From: Cupriavidus pauculus
GTDB taxonomy: Bacteria > Pseudomonadota > Gammaproteobacteria > Burkholderiales > Burkholderiaceae
NCBI RefSeq assembly: GCF_002858765.1
Contig: NZ_PJRP01000021.1
Coordinates: forward strand, 60,734 to 124,733
DNA: 64,000 nt
Reading direction: 5' to 3'
Shown: piece after piece, positions 25,226-34,907 of the stretch
Layout: every line of letters begins with the position of its first letter
Numbering within the stretch: the first letter of the stretch is position 1
Program-made: the position numbers and the translations under genes
The notes under the pieces: generated by a model
The model's input: only the letters and a program-made list of their open reading frames with translations
Databases searched by the model: none
Told to the model about the DNA's origin: nothing

Positions 25226-26536
25226 TTACTTGAGCTCCTTCGCCATCACCACGTCGGGCAGCCAGGTGACCACGGTGGGCCAGACCGTGATGATGCCGAT
25301 GGCAACGACCATCATCATGAAGAACGGCAGAGACACGCGCGCAATATAGTTGCTGTCCTTGCCGGTCATGCTCTGGAGCACGAAGAGATTGAAGCCCACG
25401 GGTGGCGTCACCTCGGCGATTTCCACCAGCAGCACGATGAAGATGCCAAACCATACCAGATCGAAGCCGGCCGCCTGCACCATGGGCAGCACCGTGGCCG
25501 TGGTCAGCGCGATCATCGAGATGCCGTCCAGCGCCGTGCCCAGCAGGATGTAGATCACGGTCAGTACCGCGATCAGCGCCCAGGGCGACAGGTGCAGCGC
25601 CGCCACCCATTCGGCCAGCGCACGGGGAATGCCCGTGAAGCTCATGGTGACCGACAGGAACGACGTGGCGCCCAGCACGAACATGATCATCGCGGTGAGC
25701 CGGGTGGCCGACATCAGGCTTTCCCAGAACGCCTTGCGCGTCAGCGATCCGCCGGCCCAGGCCAGGCCCAGCGACGCCACCACGCCATAGGCGGCGGCCT
25801 CGGTGGCGGTGGAATAGCCGGCCATCATGATCCAGGTGATGAACGCGATCAGGATGATGCAGGGCATCAGCTGCCGGATCGACGCCAGGCGCGCGCCCCA
25901 GCCGAAGGTCTCGGCCGGCGGGGTCCGGCTCGGGTTCATCAGCGCCCAGACCACGATGTAGCCCGAAAACAGCAGCATCAGCAGCAGCCCAGGCAGGAAT
26001 CCGGCCAGGAACACGCGGATGATCGACACGTCGGCCGACACCGCGTACACCACCATCGTGATCGACGGCGGAATCAGGATGCCCAGCGTGCCCGCGCACG
26101 ACAGCGAACCCAGCGTGACGCGTTCGTCGTAGCCGCGCCGGGTCAGTTCGGGCAGGGCGGACTTGGCGATCGTGGCGCAGGTGGCGGCCGAAGAGCCCGA
26201 GACGGAGCCGAAGATGCCGCAGCCCAGGATGTTGACGTGCATGAGGCGTCCGGGCAGCCAGTTCAGCCACGGCGACAGGCCGTTGAACATCTGCTCTGAC
26301 AGCTTGGTGCGGAACAGGATCTCGCCCATCCACACGAACAGCGGCAGCGACGCCAGCGTGTACGACGCGCTGGACGACCACCATGCGTTGGCCAGGTTCA
26401 CCAGCGCGTCGTGGTCGGAGAAGATCACCAGGCCCACCCACGACGTGACGGCGATGGCCACGGGAATCCAGGCGCCGATCGCCAGGAAGACGATCATCAC
26501 CACCAGCAGGACCAGTGCAACGAGTACGGTGCTCAT
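25226..26536 (-). CDS. TRAP transporter large membrane subunit (DctM type)
   Basis: A 436-residue membrane protein with about 12 segments. Marks of the family include ASLPLFVWMGEILFRTKLSEQMFNGL, GIFGSVSGSSAATCATIAKSALPEL, GTLGILIPPSITMVVYAV and VEIAEVTPPVGFNLFVLQ. It forms the sodium-driven translocation channel. The start at 26536 touches the stop of dctQ-like gene by one base (TGATG), and the dadA-like gene follows after 30 bases. The frame is open for another 128 codons upstream, but those have no family similarity. Confidence 0.93.
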   Translation of the reverse strand: MSTVLVALVLLVVMIVFLAIGAWIPVAIAVTSWVGLVIFSDHDALVNLANAWWSSSASYTLASLPLFVWMGEILFRTKLSEQMFNGLSPWLNWLPGRLMHVNILGCGIFGSVSGSSAATCATIAKSALPELTRRGYDERVTLGSLSCAGTLGILIPPSITMVVYAVSADVSIIRVFLAGFLPGLLLMLLFSGYIVVWALMNPSRTPPAETFGWGARLASIRQLMPCIILIAFITWIMMAGYSTATEAAAYGVVASLGLAWAGGSLTRKAFWESLMSATRLTAMIMFVLGATSFLSVTMSFTGIPRALAEWVAALHLSPWALIAVLTVIYILLGTALDGISMIALTTATVLPMVQAAGFDLVWFGIFIVLLVEIAEVTPPVGFNLFVLQSMTGKDSNYIARVSLPFFMMMVVAIGIITVWPTVVTWLPDVVMAKELK

Positions 26537-27087
26537 CAGACGGTCTCCCCGAAATCGCCGGCGGCCAGCTTGGCTTCCTGCGCCAGCTGGTAGCGCGGCT
26601 TCTGCCGGCGCACCACGCGCAGCCATTCGTCGGCCACTGCCAGCAGGAAGCCGATGGCGCCGAGCACGGCAAAGCTTTGCGGCATCCAGAGCGGAATCAC
26701 GATCTGGCCTTGCGAGACATCGTTGATTTCCCAGCTCTGCCAAGCGAACGTGCCAAGCGCCCAGGCGGCATAGCCGGCAAAGATCAGGCAGATCGTGAGC
26801 GATACCACTTCCAGCGGCCAGCGGCGCCGGGGGCCAACCGCATCGAGCACCATTTCCACGCGCACGATGCCGCCGTGCTGGAAGGTCTGGCCAAGGATCA
26901 GAAAGGCTGACGCCGCGCACAGCCAGGCGACGATATCGTCGCCGCCCTTGAGCACGAACAGGGTCTCGCGCGAGATCGACATCGCGATCATGACGATGCA
27001 GACCGCCAGGATGCAGAGGGCGCCGAGGGCGGCAAACACGTCAAGCAGATGGTCGAGCCATCGCTTCTTGATGAGGGGGGCTTCCAT
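26536..27087 (-). CDS. TRAP transporter small membrane subunit (DctQ type)
   Basis: A 183-residue protein with four membrane segments: LLDVFAALGALCILAVCIVMIAM, DIVAWLCAASAFLILGQTF, PLEVVSLTICLIFAGYAAWALG and SFAVLGAIGFLLAVADEWLRV. The GGIVRVEMVLD stretch before the third segment is conserved in DctQ proteins. It pairs with the DctM-type gene (one-base overlap) and the binding protein gene 126 bases upstream. Confidence 0.88.
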   Translation of the reverse strand: MEAPLIKKRWLDHLLDVFAALGALCILAVCIVMIAMSISRETLFVLKGGDDIVAWLCAASAFLILGQTFQHGGIVRVEMVLDAVGPRRRWPLEVVSLTICLIFAGYAAWALGTFAWQSWEINDVSQGQIVIPLWMPQSFAVLGAIGFLLAVADEWLRVVRRQKPRYQLAQEAKLAAGDFGETV

Positions 27088-27213
27088 GAGATAACAGGCT
27101 ACCGGTAGTACTGCGGACAGCATGGAACAAGCCCGGCGCGATGCCCTGGGCATGCACGCCGGGCCGGTGGAGCGAAACGCGGGGTGGCTTCAGGCCTTGG
27201 TGCCTGACGTGGC

Positions 27214-28185
27214 CTATTTCCGATAGGCGTCGAGAATGGCCTTGCCGTCGTCGCCGGCGCTCTTGGCCCATTCGCCTACCATGGCCTCGCCCACCTTCTG
27301 CATGTCGCCCTTCAACTGGGGCGACGGCGGGGCCACCGTCATGCCGTTCTTCGACAGCGTGCCCAGGTATTCCTTGGTCTTTTGTTCGGATACCTGCCAG
27401 CCGCGCTTTTCGGCGTCGGCCACGGCCTTGAGCAGGGCGTCCTGGGTGGGCTTGTCCAGCGCGTTGAACGCCTTCTTGCTGACCACCAGCATGTTCTTGG
27501 GCAGCCAGGCGTCGACGGTGTAGAAGTACTTCACCGATTCCCAGACCTTGGTGTCCACGCCGGTGGCGCCCGACGACATGAACGAGTTGACCGTGCCCGT
27601 GGCCAGGGCCTGGGCCAGGTCGGCCGCCTGGATCGTCACCGGCTGGGCGCTGACCAATTCGGCGATCTTGGATGTGGCCGGGTTATAGGCGCGCCATTTC
27701 AGCCCCTTCATGTCGGCGGCGCTGTTGATCGGCTTGTTCGCGTAGATGCCCTGCGGGGGCCAGGCCACCGCGTAGAGCAGCTTCATGCCCTGGCGGTCGA
27801 GCACCTTGTCGGTGACTGGCTTCGAGGCTTGCCAGAGCCGGTACGAATCGGCGTAGCTGGTGGCCAGGAAGGGCACCGCATCGACCCCGAACACGGGGTT
27901 TTCGTTGGCCAGCAGCGACATCAGGATCTCGCCCATCTGCACCTGGCCGGTCTGCACGCCGCGCTTGATCTCGTTGGCCTTGAGCAGCGAGCCGTTCGGA
28001 TGGATGACGATCTTGAGCTTGCCGCCGGTGGCCTTTTCCACGTCGCTGGCCATCTGCTGCAGGTTTTCGGTGTGCAGGTTGGTAGCCGGGTATCCGGTTG
28101 GCAGGTCCCACTTGGTATCCGCCCGTGCCGCCGTGGCGGCCAGCAGCAGTGCCGCCGCCGCGACTGCCATTGCCTTGACTCGCAT
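27214..28185 (-). CDS. TRAP transporter periplasmic solute-binding protein (DctP type)
   Basis: A 323-residue protein with a signal peptide (MRVKAMAVAAAALLLAATAARA, cleavage near residue 22). The mature part has the DctP pattern: NLHTENLQQMASDVEKATGGKLKI, GVQTGQVQMGEILM, and the region MKGLKWRAYNPATSKIAELVSAQPV, whose RxxNP arginine normally pairs with the ligand carboxylate. The start 28185 has AGGAGAGA in front. The binding of a carboxylate-bearing ligand is expected from the family; with an amidase and D-amino-acid dehydrogenase next to it, an amino acid derivative is a reasonable guess. Confidence 0.93.
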   Translation of the reverse strand: MRVKAMAVAAAALLLAATAARADTKWDLPTGYPATNLHTENLQQMASDVEKATGGKLKIVIHPNGSLLKANEIKRGVQTGQVQMGEILMSLLANENPVFGVDAVPFLATSYADSYRLWQASKPVTDKVLDRQGMKLLYAVAWPPQGIYANKPINSAADMKGLKWRAYNPATSKIAELVSAQPVTIQAADLAQALATGTVNSFMSSGATGVDTKVWESVKYFYTVDAWLPKNMLVVSKKAFNALDKPTQDALLKAVADAEKRGWQVSEQKTKEYLGTLSKNGMTVAPPSPQLKGDMQKVGEAMVGEWAKSAGDDGKAILDAYRK

Positions 28186-28316
28186 CTCGATCTCTCCTGG
28201 TGTTGCGCGCGGGCGCCTGCCCGGCTGCGCGGGTTTGGAACTACCTGGAACTGCGCCGCGCCAGGTCTCAATGTCTGAGACATGGCGCGGTACTGCGGTC
28301 ACGGCGCGGGCCTGGC

Positions 28317-29687
28317 TCAGCCTGCGTGCTGTGACGGTTGAACGATCGATTCCAATGCAAGGGCCGTGCCCAGCAGGTGCGCGTCGCGCATCGGGCCGTG
28401 CGACAGCATCAGCCCGACCGGCAATTCGTCCGGCGCCTGGCACGGCAGCGAGACCGAGCAGCCGTCCAGGAAGTTGAAGGCCGACGTATTGCGCAGCAGC
28501 AGGCCGTTGGTACGGAAGAACAGGGCGTCGTCGGTCACCAGCGGGGCGATTGGCGGGGCCACCATCGGCACGGTCGGGCAGACCACGGCGTCGAACGGGG
28601 CCAGGCGGGCTTCCATGCGGGCGATCCAGTCCAGCCGGGCGCGGTGCAGCGCGATGTAGTCGGCCGCGCTCATCGCGGCGCCGCGCTCGATTCGGCTCAG
28701 CACGCGCGGGTCATAGCGGTCGCGATGGGTGGCCAGCAGGGCGCGGTGATGCGAAAAGGCCTCGGGCGCGGAGAAACCGCCGGCGGCGTTGAGGCCGGCC
28801 AGTTCGGCCAGCTCGGGCATGTCCACGTGCTCCACGCGTACCCCGGCCGCCGACAACCGGCCAATGGCCCGCTCGAAGGCGCGCGCCACCACGTCGTCCA
28901 TGTCATCGAGCACAAGCTGGCGCGGAATGGCGAGCCGCAGGGCCGTGGGTGCGGCAACAACCGGGATGACCGGTGCGTCGGCGATGATGCCGTCCACGGC
29001 AATGCAGTCGGACAGCGTGCGCGCCATGGCGCAGGCCGTGTCGAGCGTGTAGGAGAGCGGATACGCGCCGGTCAGCGGCACGCGGCGCGCCGTGGGCTTG
29101 TAGCCGGTGATGCCGCACAGGGCGGCCGGAATCCGGATCGATCCGCCGGTGTCGCTGCCCAGTGCGGCCACCGCCGTACCCAGCGCGACGGAAACCGCCG
29201 CCCCCGACGACGACCCGCCCGGAATGCGCGCCGTCGTGCCATCGCACGGATTGACCGGCGTACCGAAATGGGGATTGATGCCGACGCCCGAAAACGCGAA
29301 TTCGGTCATGTTGGTGCGGCCGACCAGGGCTGCCCCGGCGGTGCGCAGCCGCGCTACCACGGCGGCATCGGCCGTGGCGGGTGCCGCGTCCTGGCGGGCC
29401 GCCGATGCGGCGCGCGTGACCTCGCCGGCCACGTCGTACAGGTCTTTGACCGATACAGGCAGGCCAGCCAGCGGATGCAGGGGCTTGCCAGTATGCGCGG
29501 CGGCGTCGGCGGCACGCGCCACCTGGCTGGCGGCATCGAAGGTGGTGTGAAGGTAGACGGCCTTGCCGGCGGGGCTGGCCGCGCGGGCGGCGGCGTCGGC
29601 TATCAGGTCCGTGCGGGACGTTTTGCCGGCGCGCAGGCTGGCGTGGAGGGATTCGAGCGATTCAGGCAGGTCTGGACGAGACAGCAT
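28317..29687 (-). CDS. Amidase-signature family hydrolase
   Basis: A 456-residue cytoplasmic enzyme. The Ser-cisSer-Lys triad is visible: Lys in GLPVSVKDLYDVAG (~residue 80), the cis-Ser and Ser region in IPGGSSSGAAVSVALG and GSDTGGSIRIPAALCGITGYKPT. Such enzymes cleave amides, carbamates or ureas; GatA-type function is unlikely here because the gene is alone without GatB/C. It is the first gene of the minus-strand run and precedes the TRAP binding protein by 131 bases, suggesting that the imported substrate is an amide or that an amide is the inducer. The start codon 29685-29687 is set by the family N-terminus; ribosome site weak. Confidence 0.9.
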   Translation of the reverse strand: MLSRPDLPESLESLHASLRAGKTSRTDLIADAAARAASPAGKAVYLHTTFDAASQVARAADAAAHTGKPLHPLAGLPVSVKDLYDVAGEVTRAASAARQDAAPATADAAVVARLRTAGAALVGRTNMTEFAFSGVGINPHFGTPVNPCDGTTARIPGGSSSGAAVSVALGTAVAALGSDTGGSIRIPAALCGITGYKPTARRVPLTGAYPLSYTLDTACAMARTLSDCIAVDGIIADAPVIPVVAAPTALRLAIPRQLVLDDMDDVVARAFERAIGRLSAAGVRVEHVDMPELAELAGLNAAGGFSAPEAFSHHRALLATHRDRYDPRVLSRIERGAAMSAADYIALHRARLDWIARMEARLAPFDAVVCPTVPMVAPPIAPLVTDDALFFRTNGLLLRNTSAFNFLDGCSVSLPCQAPDELPVGLMLSHGPMRDAHLLGTALALESIVQPSQHAG

Positions 29688-29746
29688 GCGGCGGCTTGAC
29701 GATGAAGGGCGCCGCGGAACCAGACCGCATTCACGCATTGCCTCTG

Positions 29747-29790
29747 TGAATTAAGGTATTCATGCTGAGAATTCGCCGATAAACTGTCAA
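29747..29790. promoter_or_regulatory. Operator and promoter candidates between the amidase and MarR-type genes
   Basis: The palindrome TGAAT-N6-ATTCA lies at 29747-29762. A perfect TTGACA on the minus strand (29785-29790) is positioned to be the -35 of the amidase operon; the -10 17 bases later (CAGCAT) is weak. The palindrome would cover the region just after that -10. MarR-type proteins usually bind short palindromes of this kind in such divergent regions. Inference only. Confidence 0.4.
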
Positions 29791-29883
29791 GCCGAAATTG
29801 CCGGAACCGGCTTCGGGCTTTCACCTATCGCCACCGGCGCCACAACCCTGCCGCACCTGCCAACTTCACTCGGAGACCCATCC

Positions 29884-30480
29884 ATGGCCCGCAAGCCCGC
29901 CCCGGAACGCCTCGCCGATGCCGCCGAGGGCGCGAACCTGGACCCCGCCGCGCGGACCGCGCCGCTGACCCGTGCCGCAGGCGTCAACATTGTGTCGTCG
30001 GCGCACCTGGTGTCGGTGCGCAGCCCGGAACTGTCCGAGTTCGAGTTTGGCCTGAATACGGCGTACAACGCCTATAGCCGGTGGGTGGTGCGCTGCATGG
30101 GCGCGGCCGGCGTGCGCGACCTGACCTTCCTGGATGTGCTGGTGCTGCACCACGTGAACCATCGCGGCCGGGCCAAGCGGCTGGCCGACATCTGCTTCGT
30201 CCTCAACGTTGAGGACACCCACCTGGTCACGTATTCGCTGAAGAAGCTCGTTGGGCTGGGTCTGGTGGCCGGCGAGCGGGTGGGCAAGGAGGCGACCTAC
30301 GCCACCACCCAGGCCGGCACCGAGGCCTGCGCCCGGTATCGGGAAATCCGCGAGCAGTGCCTGACCAGCAATTTCACGGAAGGCAGTGACGAGAACGTCG
30401 AGATCGGCGAACTTGCGCGGCTGCTGCGTGTGCTGACTGGGCTCTACGAGCAGGCAGCGCGCTCGGCTACCTCGCTCTGA
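29884..30480 (+). CDS. MarR-like winged-helix transcriptional regulator
   Basis: A 198-residue protein. An unusually long, disordered-looking N-terminus (residues 1-45) precedes a MarR-like core: helix FGLNTAYNAYSRWVVRCM, LTFLDVLVLHHVNHRGRAKRLADICFVLN and the recognition/wing region DTHLVTYSLKKLVGLGLVAGERVGKEATYATTQAG. It matches the HTH family annotated as predicted MarR-type winged helix regulators in Burkholderiaceae. It diverges from the amidase-TRAP operon and most likely represses it until the substrate or a derivative binds. Confidence 0.85.
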   Translation: MARKPAPERLADAAEGANLDPAARTAPLTRAAGVNIVSSAHLVSVRSPELSEFEFGLNTAYNAYSRWVVRCMGAAGVRDLTFLDVLVLHHVNHRGRAKRLADICFVLNVEDTHLVTYSLKKLVGLGLVAGERVGKEATYATTQAGTEACARYREIREQCLTSNFTEGSDENVEIGELARLLRVLTGLYEQAARSATSL

Positions 30481-30797
30481 CGCCACTTCGGGCTCGACTC
30501 CGGGGCGAAACTGGGGCCGAACGCGGGGCCCAACCCAGGAACCAACTCAGGCTCCACTTCCGGGCCTGGCCAGGGACGGTCTGGCCGGGGATGCGAGGCG
30601 CCGGATGCGCCACCGGGTGGGTCGATTGGCCGTCCAGTGGCCGATTTTCCAGGGACTGTCCGCCGGCGCCACATTGCGCAATGCAAAAAGCGGCCGCCAA
30701 CAAGGTACAATAGCGGTTTCCCGCCAGCCGGCATTCCATTCAGCAGTGCCAGCCGCCGTTTAGCCCCACCTTCCCACGCCTCCTGACCGTACCGATC
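30481..30797 (+). promoter_or_regulatory. Leader region of purL
   Basis: 317 bases without a gene. It contains a perfect 12-bp palindrome CATTGCGCAATG (30672-30683) and 24 bases later TACAAT (30708-30713), a good -10; the -35 18 bases before it (TGCAAA) is poor. The start of the region is very GC-rich with repeated GGGxCC-type triplets. No riboswitch could be recognised. The palindrome may be an operator but no regulator is evident. Confidence 0.4.
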
Positions 30798-33700
30798 ATG
30801 GCGCATTTCTCGTGCTTCCCTGGCGCTTTGGCGCTTTCCGCTTTCCGTCAGCAACGCCTGCTTGCCGCTCTGCAACAAGTCGACGCCGATATTGAGTCCG
30901 TGCATGGCCAGTTCGTGCATTTCGTCGATTCGGACGCCCCGCTGTCCGCCGAGGACCAGACGCGCATCGGCGCGATGCTGACCTATGGCGCACCGTTCAC
31001 GGCCCAGCCCGAGGGCGACCGTTTCGTGGTGATTCCGCGTTTCGGCACCATTTCGCCGTGGGCCAGCAAGGCCACCGATATCGCCCACAACTGCGGCCTG
31101 ACTCACGTGCATCGCATCGAGCGCGGCATCGAGATCACCGTGGTCTGCAAGAAGGGACTGCTGCGCGGCCGCAAGTCGCTGGACGCCGGCACCCGTGCCG
31201 CCGTGGCCGCGCACCTGTTCGACCGCATGACCGAGACCGTGATCGCCACGCGCGAGGAAGCGGCCGGCCTGTTCCAGGAACTGCCCGCCAAGCCGCTGCA
31301 GTTCATCGACATTTCGGCAGGCCGCAGCGCCCTGGCAGACGCCAACACGGCCATGGGCCTGGCGTTGTCGGACGACGAAATCGACTATCTGCTGGAAAAC
31401 TACGCCAAGCTCGGTCGCAATCCGACCGACGTCGAGCTGATGATGTTCGCGCAGGCCAACAGCGAGCATTGCCGTCACAAGATCTTCAACGCCACCTGGA
31501 CCATCGATGGCGTGGCGCAGGACAAGTCGCTGTTCGCGATGATCCGCAACACGCACCAGCTGAATCCGCAGGGCTCGATCGTTGCCTATTCGGACAACTC
31601 GGCCGTGATGGAAGGCGATGTGGCCGAACGCTGGTTCCCGCGTGGCGCGGACCAGAAATATGGCCGCCACGAGGCGCTGACCCACACGCTGATGAAGGTG
31701 GAAACGCACAACCATCCGACCGCGATCTCGCCGTTCGCGGGGGCCTCGACCGGCGCCGGCGGTGAAATCCGCGACGAAGGCGCCACGGGCCGTGGTGCCA
31801 AGCCCAAGGCCGGCCTGACCGGTTTCACGGTGTCGAACCTGATGCTGCCGGACGCCATCGAGGGCTGGGAAAATGCGCGCGACGCGGCCCAGCCGTTGGC
31901 GCATCGCAACCCCGACGACAAGCCCGGCGTGACCGGCAAGCCGGACCGCATCGCATCGCCGCTGCAGATCATGATCGACGGCCCGCTCGGCGGCGCCGCG
32001 TTCAACAACGAATTCGGTCGCGCCAACCTGGGCGGCTACTTCCGCGTCTACGAGCAGAACGTGGGCGGCACGGTGCGCGGCTATCACAAGCCGATCATGA
32101 TTGCCGGCGGTATCGGCAGCATCGACGCCGGCCACACGCACAAGAACGCGCTGCCGGCCGGCACGCTGCTGATCCAGCTGGGCGGCCCGGGCATGCGCAT
32201 CGGCATGGGCGGCGGTGCCGCCAGCTCGATGGCCACAGGTACCAATACGGCCGATCTCGACTTCGATTCGGTGCAGCGTGGCAACCCCGAAATGGAGCGC
32301 CGTGCCCAGGAAGTGATCAATGCCTGCTGGCAACTGGGCGACGACAACCCGATCCAGTCGATCCATGACGTTGGCGCGGGTGGTATCTCGAATGCATTCC
32401 CCGAGCTGGTCGACGGCGCCGATCGTGGCGCGCGCTTCGAGCTGCGCCAGGTGCATCTGGAAGAGTCGGGCCTGTCCCCGGCCGAAATCTGGTGCAACGA
32501 GTCGCAGGAACGCTATGTGCTGGCGATCGCTCCGAACGACCTGCCGCGCTTCCAGGCCATGTGCGAACGCGAACGTTCGCCGTTTGCCGTGGTGGGTATC
32601 GCCACCGAGGAAAAGCAGCTGCAGTTGGTGGACGCCGATGTGGACGCCGCGCTGAAAGAGCACTTCACCGTCAACATGCCGATGGATGTGCTGCTGGGCA
32701 AGCCGCCGCGCATGCATCGCGACGTGCAGCGCGTGGCGCGCGAACTGCCGCCGGTGGACGTGACCGGCATCTCGCTGGAACAGGCCGTGAGCGACGTGCT
32801 GCGCCACCCGACCGTGGCCAGCAAGTCGTTCCTGATCACCATCGGCGACCGTACCGTGGGCGGCATGAACGCGCGCGACCAGATGGTCGGCCCGTGGCAG
32901 GTGCCGGTGGCGGATGTGGCCGTGACCACGCTCGACTACAAGGGCCGGGCCGGCGAGGCGATGACGATGGGCGAGCGCACGCCGCTGGCCGTGATCGACG
33001 CCGCGGCTTCGGGCCGCATGGCAATCGGCGAGGCGCTGACTAACCTGGCGGCCGCCCCGGTCAAGGACCTGAACAAGGTCAAGCTGTCGGCCAACTGGAT
33101 GGCCGCGTGCGGCGTGGCCGGCGAAGACGCGAAGCTCTACGACACCGTGCATGCCGTGGGCATGGAACTGTGCCCGGCGCTGGGCATCAGCATCCCGGTG
33201 GGCAAGGATTCGCTGTCGATGCGCACGAAGTGGTCCGATGCCGACGGCGACAAGGAAGTGGTGGCCCCGGTTTCGCTGATCATCTCGGCGTTCGCGGCGG
33301 TGGATGACACCAACAAGACGCTGACGCCGCAACTGCGTACCGACCTTGGCGACACCACGCTGATCGCGATCGACCTCGGCCGTGCGAAGAACCGCATGGG
33401 TGGCAGCATCCTGGCGCAGGTGACGCAGCAGGTGGGCGACCGCGCGCCGGACGTGGACAGCGCGGAAGACCTGAAGAACTTCTTCAACGTGATCCAGCGC
33501 CTGAATCGCGAAGGTAAGCTGCTGGCCTATCACGACCGCTCCGATGGCGGCTTCATGGCATCCGTCGCGGAAATGGCGTTTGCGGGCCGTACGGGCGTGT
33601 CGCTCAACGTGGACATGCTGACGCTGGACCCGACCCAGGAGCAAGACTACGGCGACGCCAAGAACTGGGTGCAGCAGGTTGCCGAACGCCGCAACGACCA

Positions 33701-34844
33701 GACGCTGCGTGCACTGTTCTCTGAAGAGCTGGGTGCCGTGATCCAGGTGCGCGCGGAAGAGCGCGATGCCGTGTTCGCGGTACTGCGCGAAGCCGGTCTG
33801 TCGGCGTGCAGCCACGTGATCGGCAAGCCGAACACGAATGACCAGATCGAGATCTATCGCGACGCGAAGAAGGTTTTCGGCGCAGCGCGTGCCGATCTGC
33901 AGCGTACCTGGACCGAGGTGAGCTGGCGCATAGCGCGCCTGCGCGACAACCCGGCTTGCGCGGACAGCGAATACGACCGCGTGCTGGACGCCGCCGATCC
34001 TGGCATCAGCCCCGTGCTGACCTTCGATCCGGCGCAAGACATCGCTGCACCGTTCATCGCCACGGGCAACCGTCCGCGCGTGGCAATCCTGCGCGAGCAG
34101 GGCGTCAATTCGCAGATCGAGATGGCCTATAGCATGGACCTGGCCGGTTTCGATACGGTGGACGTGCATATGAGCGATCTGATCGCTGGCCGCGCCAGCT
34201 TGGCGGATTTCAAGGGTTTCGTGGCCTGCGGCGGCTTCAGCTATGGCGACGTGCTGGGCGCTGGCGAGGGCTGGGCCAAGACCATCCTGTTCAACGGCCA
34301 GATGGCGGAGCAGTTTGCGGCGTTCTTCAACCGCCAGGACACTTTCGCGCTTGGCGTGTGCAATGGCTGCCAGATGCTTAGCAACCTGGCCCCGATCATC
34401 CCGGGCGCCGGTGCATGGCCGAAGTTCACGCGTAACCAGTCGGAACAGTACGAAGCGCGCTTCGTGACCGTGGAAGTCCAGCCGTCGCCGTCGATCTTCT
34501 TCGCCGGCATGGAAGGCAGCCGCATCCCCATCGCGGTGGCGCACGGCGAAGGCTTTGCCGATTTCTCGCAGCAAGGCGATATCGCGAAGGTAGGCGTAGC
34601 GCTGCGTTTCGTCGACAACCGCGGTGCCGTGACGCAGACCTATCCGCTGAACCCGAACGGCTCGCCGCAAGGCATCACATCGGTGACGACTGTGGACGGC
34701 CGCTTCACCGCGCTGATGCCGCACCCGGAGCGCGTGTTCCGTGCTGCGACGATGAGCTGGGCGCCCGACGCATGGAAGGACATCGCCGACGGCGGGAGCC
34801 CGTGGATGCGCATGTTCCGCAATGCGCGCAAGTGGGTCGGTTGA
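30798..34844 (+). CDS. purL: Phosphoribosylformylglycinamidine synthase, single-chain type
   Basis: A 1348-residue enzyme of purine synthesis, converting FGAR and glutamine to FGAM with ATP. It has the large Gram-negative layout: N-terminal PurS-like domain, linker (LGRNPTDVELMMFAQANSEHCRHK around residues 205-230), FGAM synthetase with the ATP site (KVETHNHPTAISPFAGASTGAGGEIRDE as two parts, GGAASSMATGTN), and a C-terminal glutamine amidotransferase with the nucleophile Cys in LGVCNGCQMLSNL (near residue 1190) and the His-Glu pair in MPHPERVFR. It is monocistronic, flanked by a leader with candidate promoter and a strong terminator. Confidence 0.97.
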   Translation: MAHFSCFPGALALSAFRQQRLLAALQQVDADIESVHGQFVHFVDSDAPLSAEDQTRIGAMLTYGAPFTAQPEGDRFVVIPRFGTISPWASKATDIAHNCGLTHVHRIERGIEITVVCKKGLLRGRKSLDAGTRAAVAAHLFDRMTETVIATREEAAGLFQELPAKPLQFIDISAGRSALADANTAMGLALSDDEIDYLLENYAKLGRNPTDVELMMFAQANSEHCRHKIFNATWTIDGVAQDKSLFAMIRNTHQLNPQGSIVAYSDNSAVMEGDVAERWFPRGADQKYGRHEALTHTLMKVETHNHPTAISPFAGASTGAGGEIRDEGATGRGAKPKAGLTGFTVSNLMLPDAIEGWENARDAAQPLAHRNPDDKPGVTGKPDRIASPLQIMIDGPLGGAAFNNEFGRANLGGYFRVYEQNVGGTVRGYHKPIMIAGGIGSIDAGHTHKNALPAGTLLIQLGGPGMRIGMGGGAASSMATGTNTADLDFDSVQRGNPEMERRAQEVINACWQLGDDNPIQSIHDVGAGGISNAFPELVDGADRGARFELRQVHLEESGLSPAEIWCNESQERYVLAIAPNDLPRFQAMCERERSPFAVVGIATEEKQLQLVDADVDAALKEHFTVNMPMDVLLGKPPRMHRDVQRVARELPPVDVTGISLEQAVSDVLRHPTVASKSFLITIGDRTVGGMNARDQMVGPWQVPVADVAVTTLDYKGRAGEAMTMGERTPLAVIDAAASGRMAIGEALTNLAAAPVKDLNKVKLSANWMAACGVAGEDAKLYDTVHAVGMELCPALGISIPVGKDSLSMRTKWSDADGDKEVVAPVSLIISAFAAVDDTNKTLTPQLRTDLGDTTLIAIDLGRAKNRMGGSILAQVTQQVGDRAPDVDSAEDLKNFFNVIQRLNREGKLLAYHDRSDGGFMASVAEMAFAGRTGVSLNVDMLTLDPTQEQDYGDAKNWVQQVAERRNDQTLRALFSEELGAVIQVRAEERDAVFAVLREAGLSACSHVIGKPNTNDQIEIYRDAKKVFGAARADLQRTWTEVSWRIARLRDNPACADSEYDRVLDAADPGISPVLTFDPAQDIAAPFIATGNRPRVAILREQGVNSQIEMAYSMDLAGFDTVDVHMSDLIAGRASLADFKGFVACGGFSYGDVLGAGEGWAKTILFNGQMAEQFAAFFNRQDTFALGVCNGCQMLSNLAPIIPGAGAWPKFTRNQSEQYEARFVTVEVQPSPSIFFAGMEGSRIPIAVAHGEGFADFSQQGDIAKVGVALRFVDNRGAVTQTYPLNPNGSPQGITSVTTVDGRFTALMPHPERVFRAATMSWAPDAWKDIADGGSPWMRMFRNARKWVG

Positions 34845-34865
34845 TCGAGCCCACTGCTTCGAGAG

Positions 34866-34893
34866 AAACGCCCGCGCAAGCGGGCGTTTTTTC
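34866..34893 (+). terminator. Intrinsic terminator after purL
   Basis: ACGCCCGC, loop GCAA, GCGGGCGT, then TTTTTTCTTT. It starts about 20 bases after the purL stop. Confidence 0.9.
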
Positions 34894-34907
34894 TTTGTGC
34901 CGGAGCT

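Noticed and set aside
30444..34724. A 1426-codon open frame opposite purL
   Set aside because: Histidine/arginine-rich antisense translation of a conserved gene; no ribosome site and no recognisable domain. GC-rich codon bias alone keeps such a frame open.
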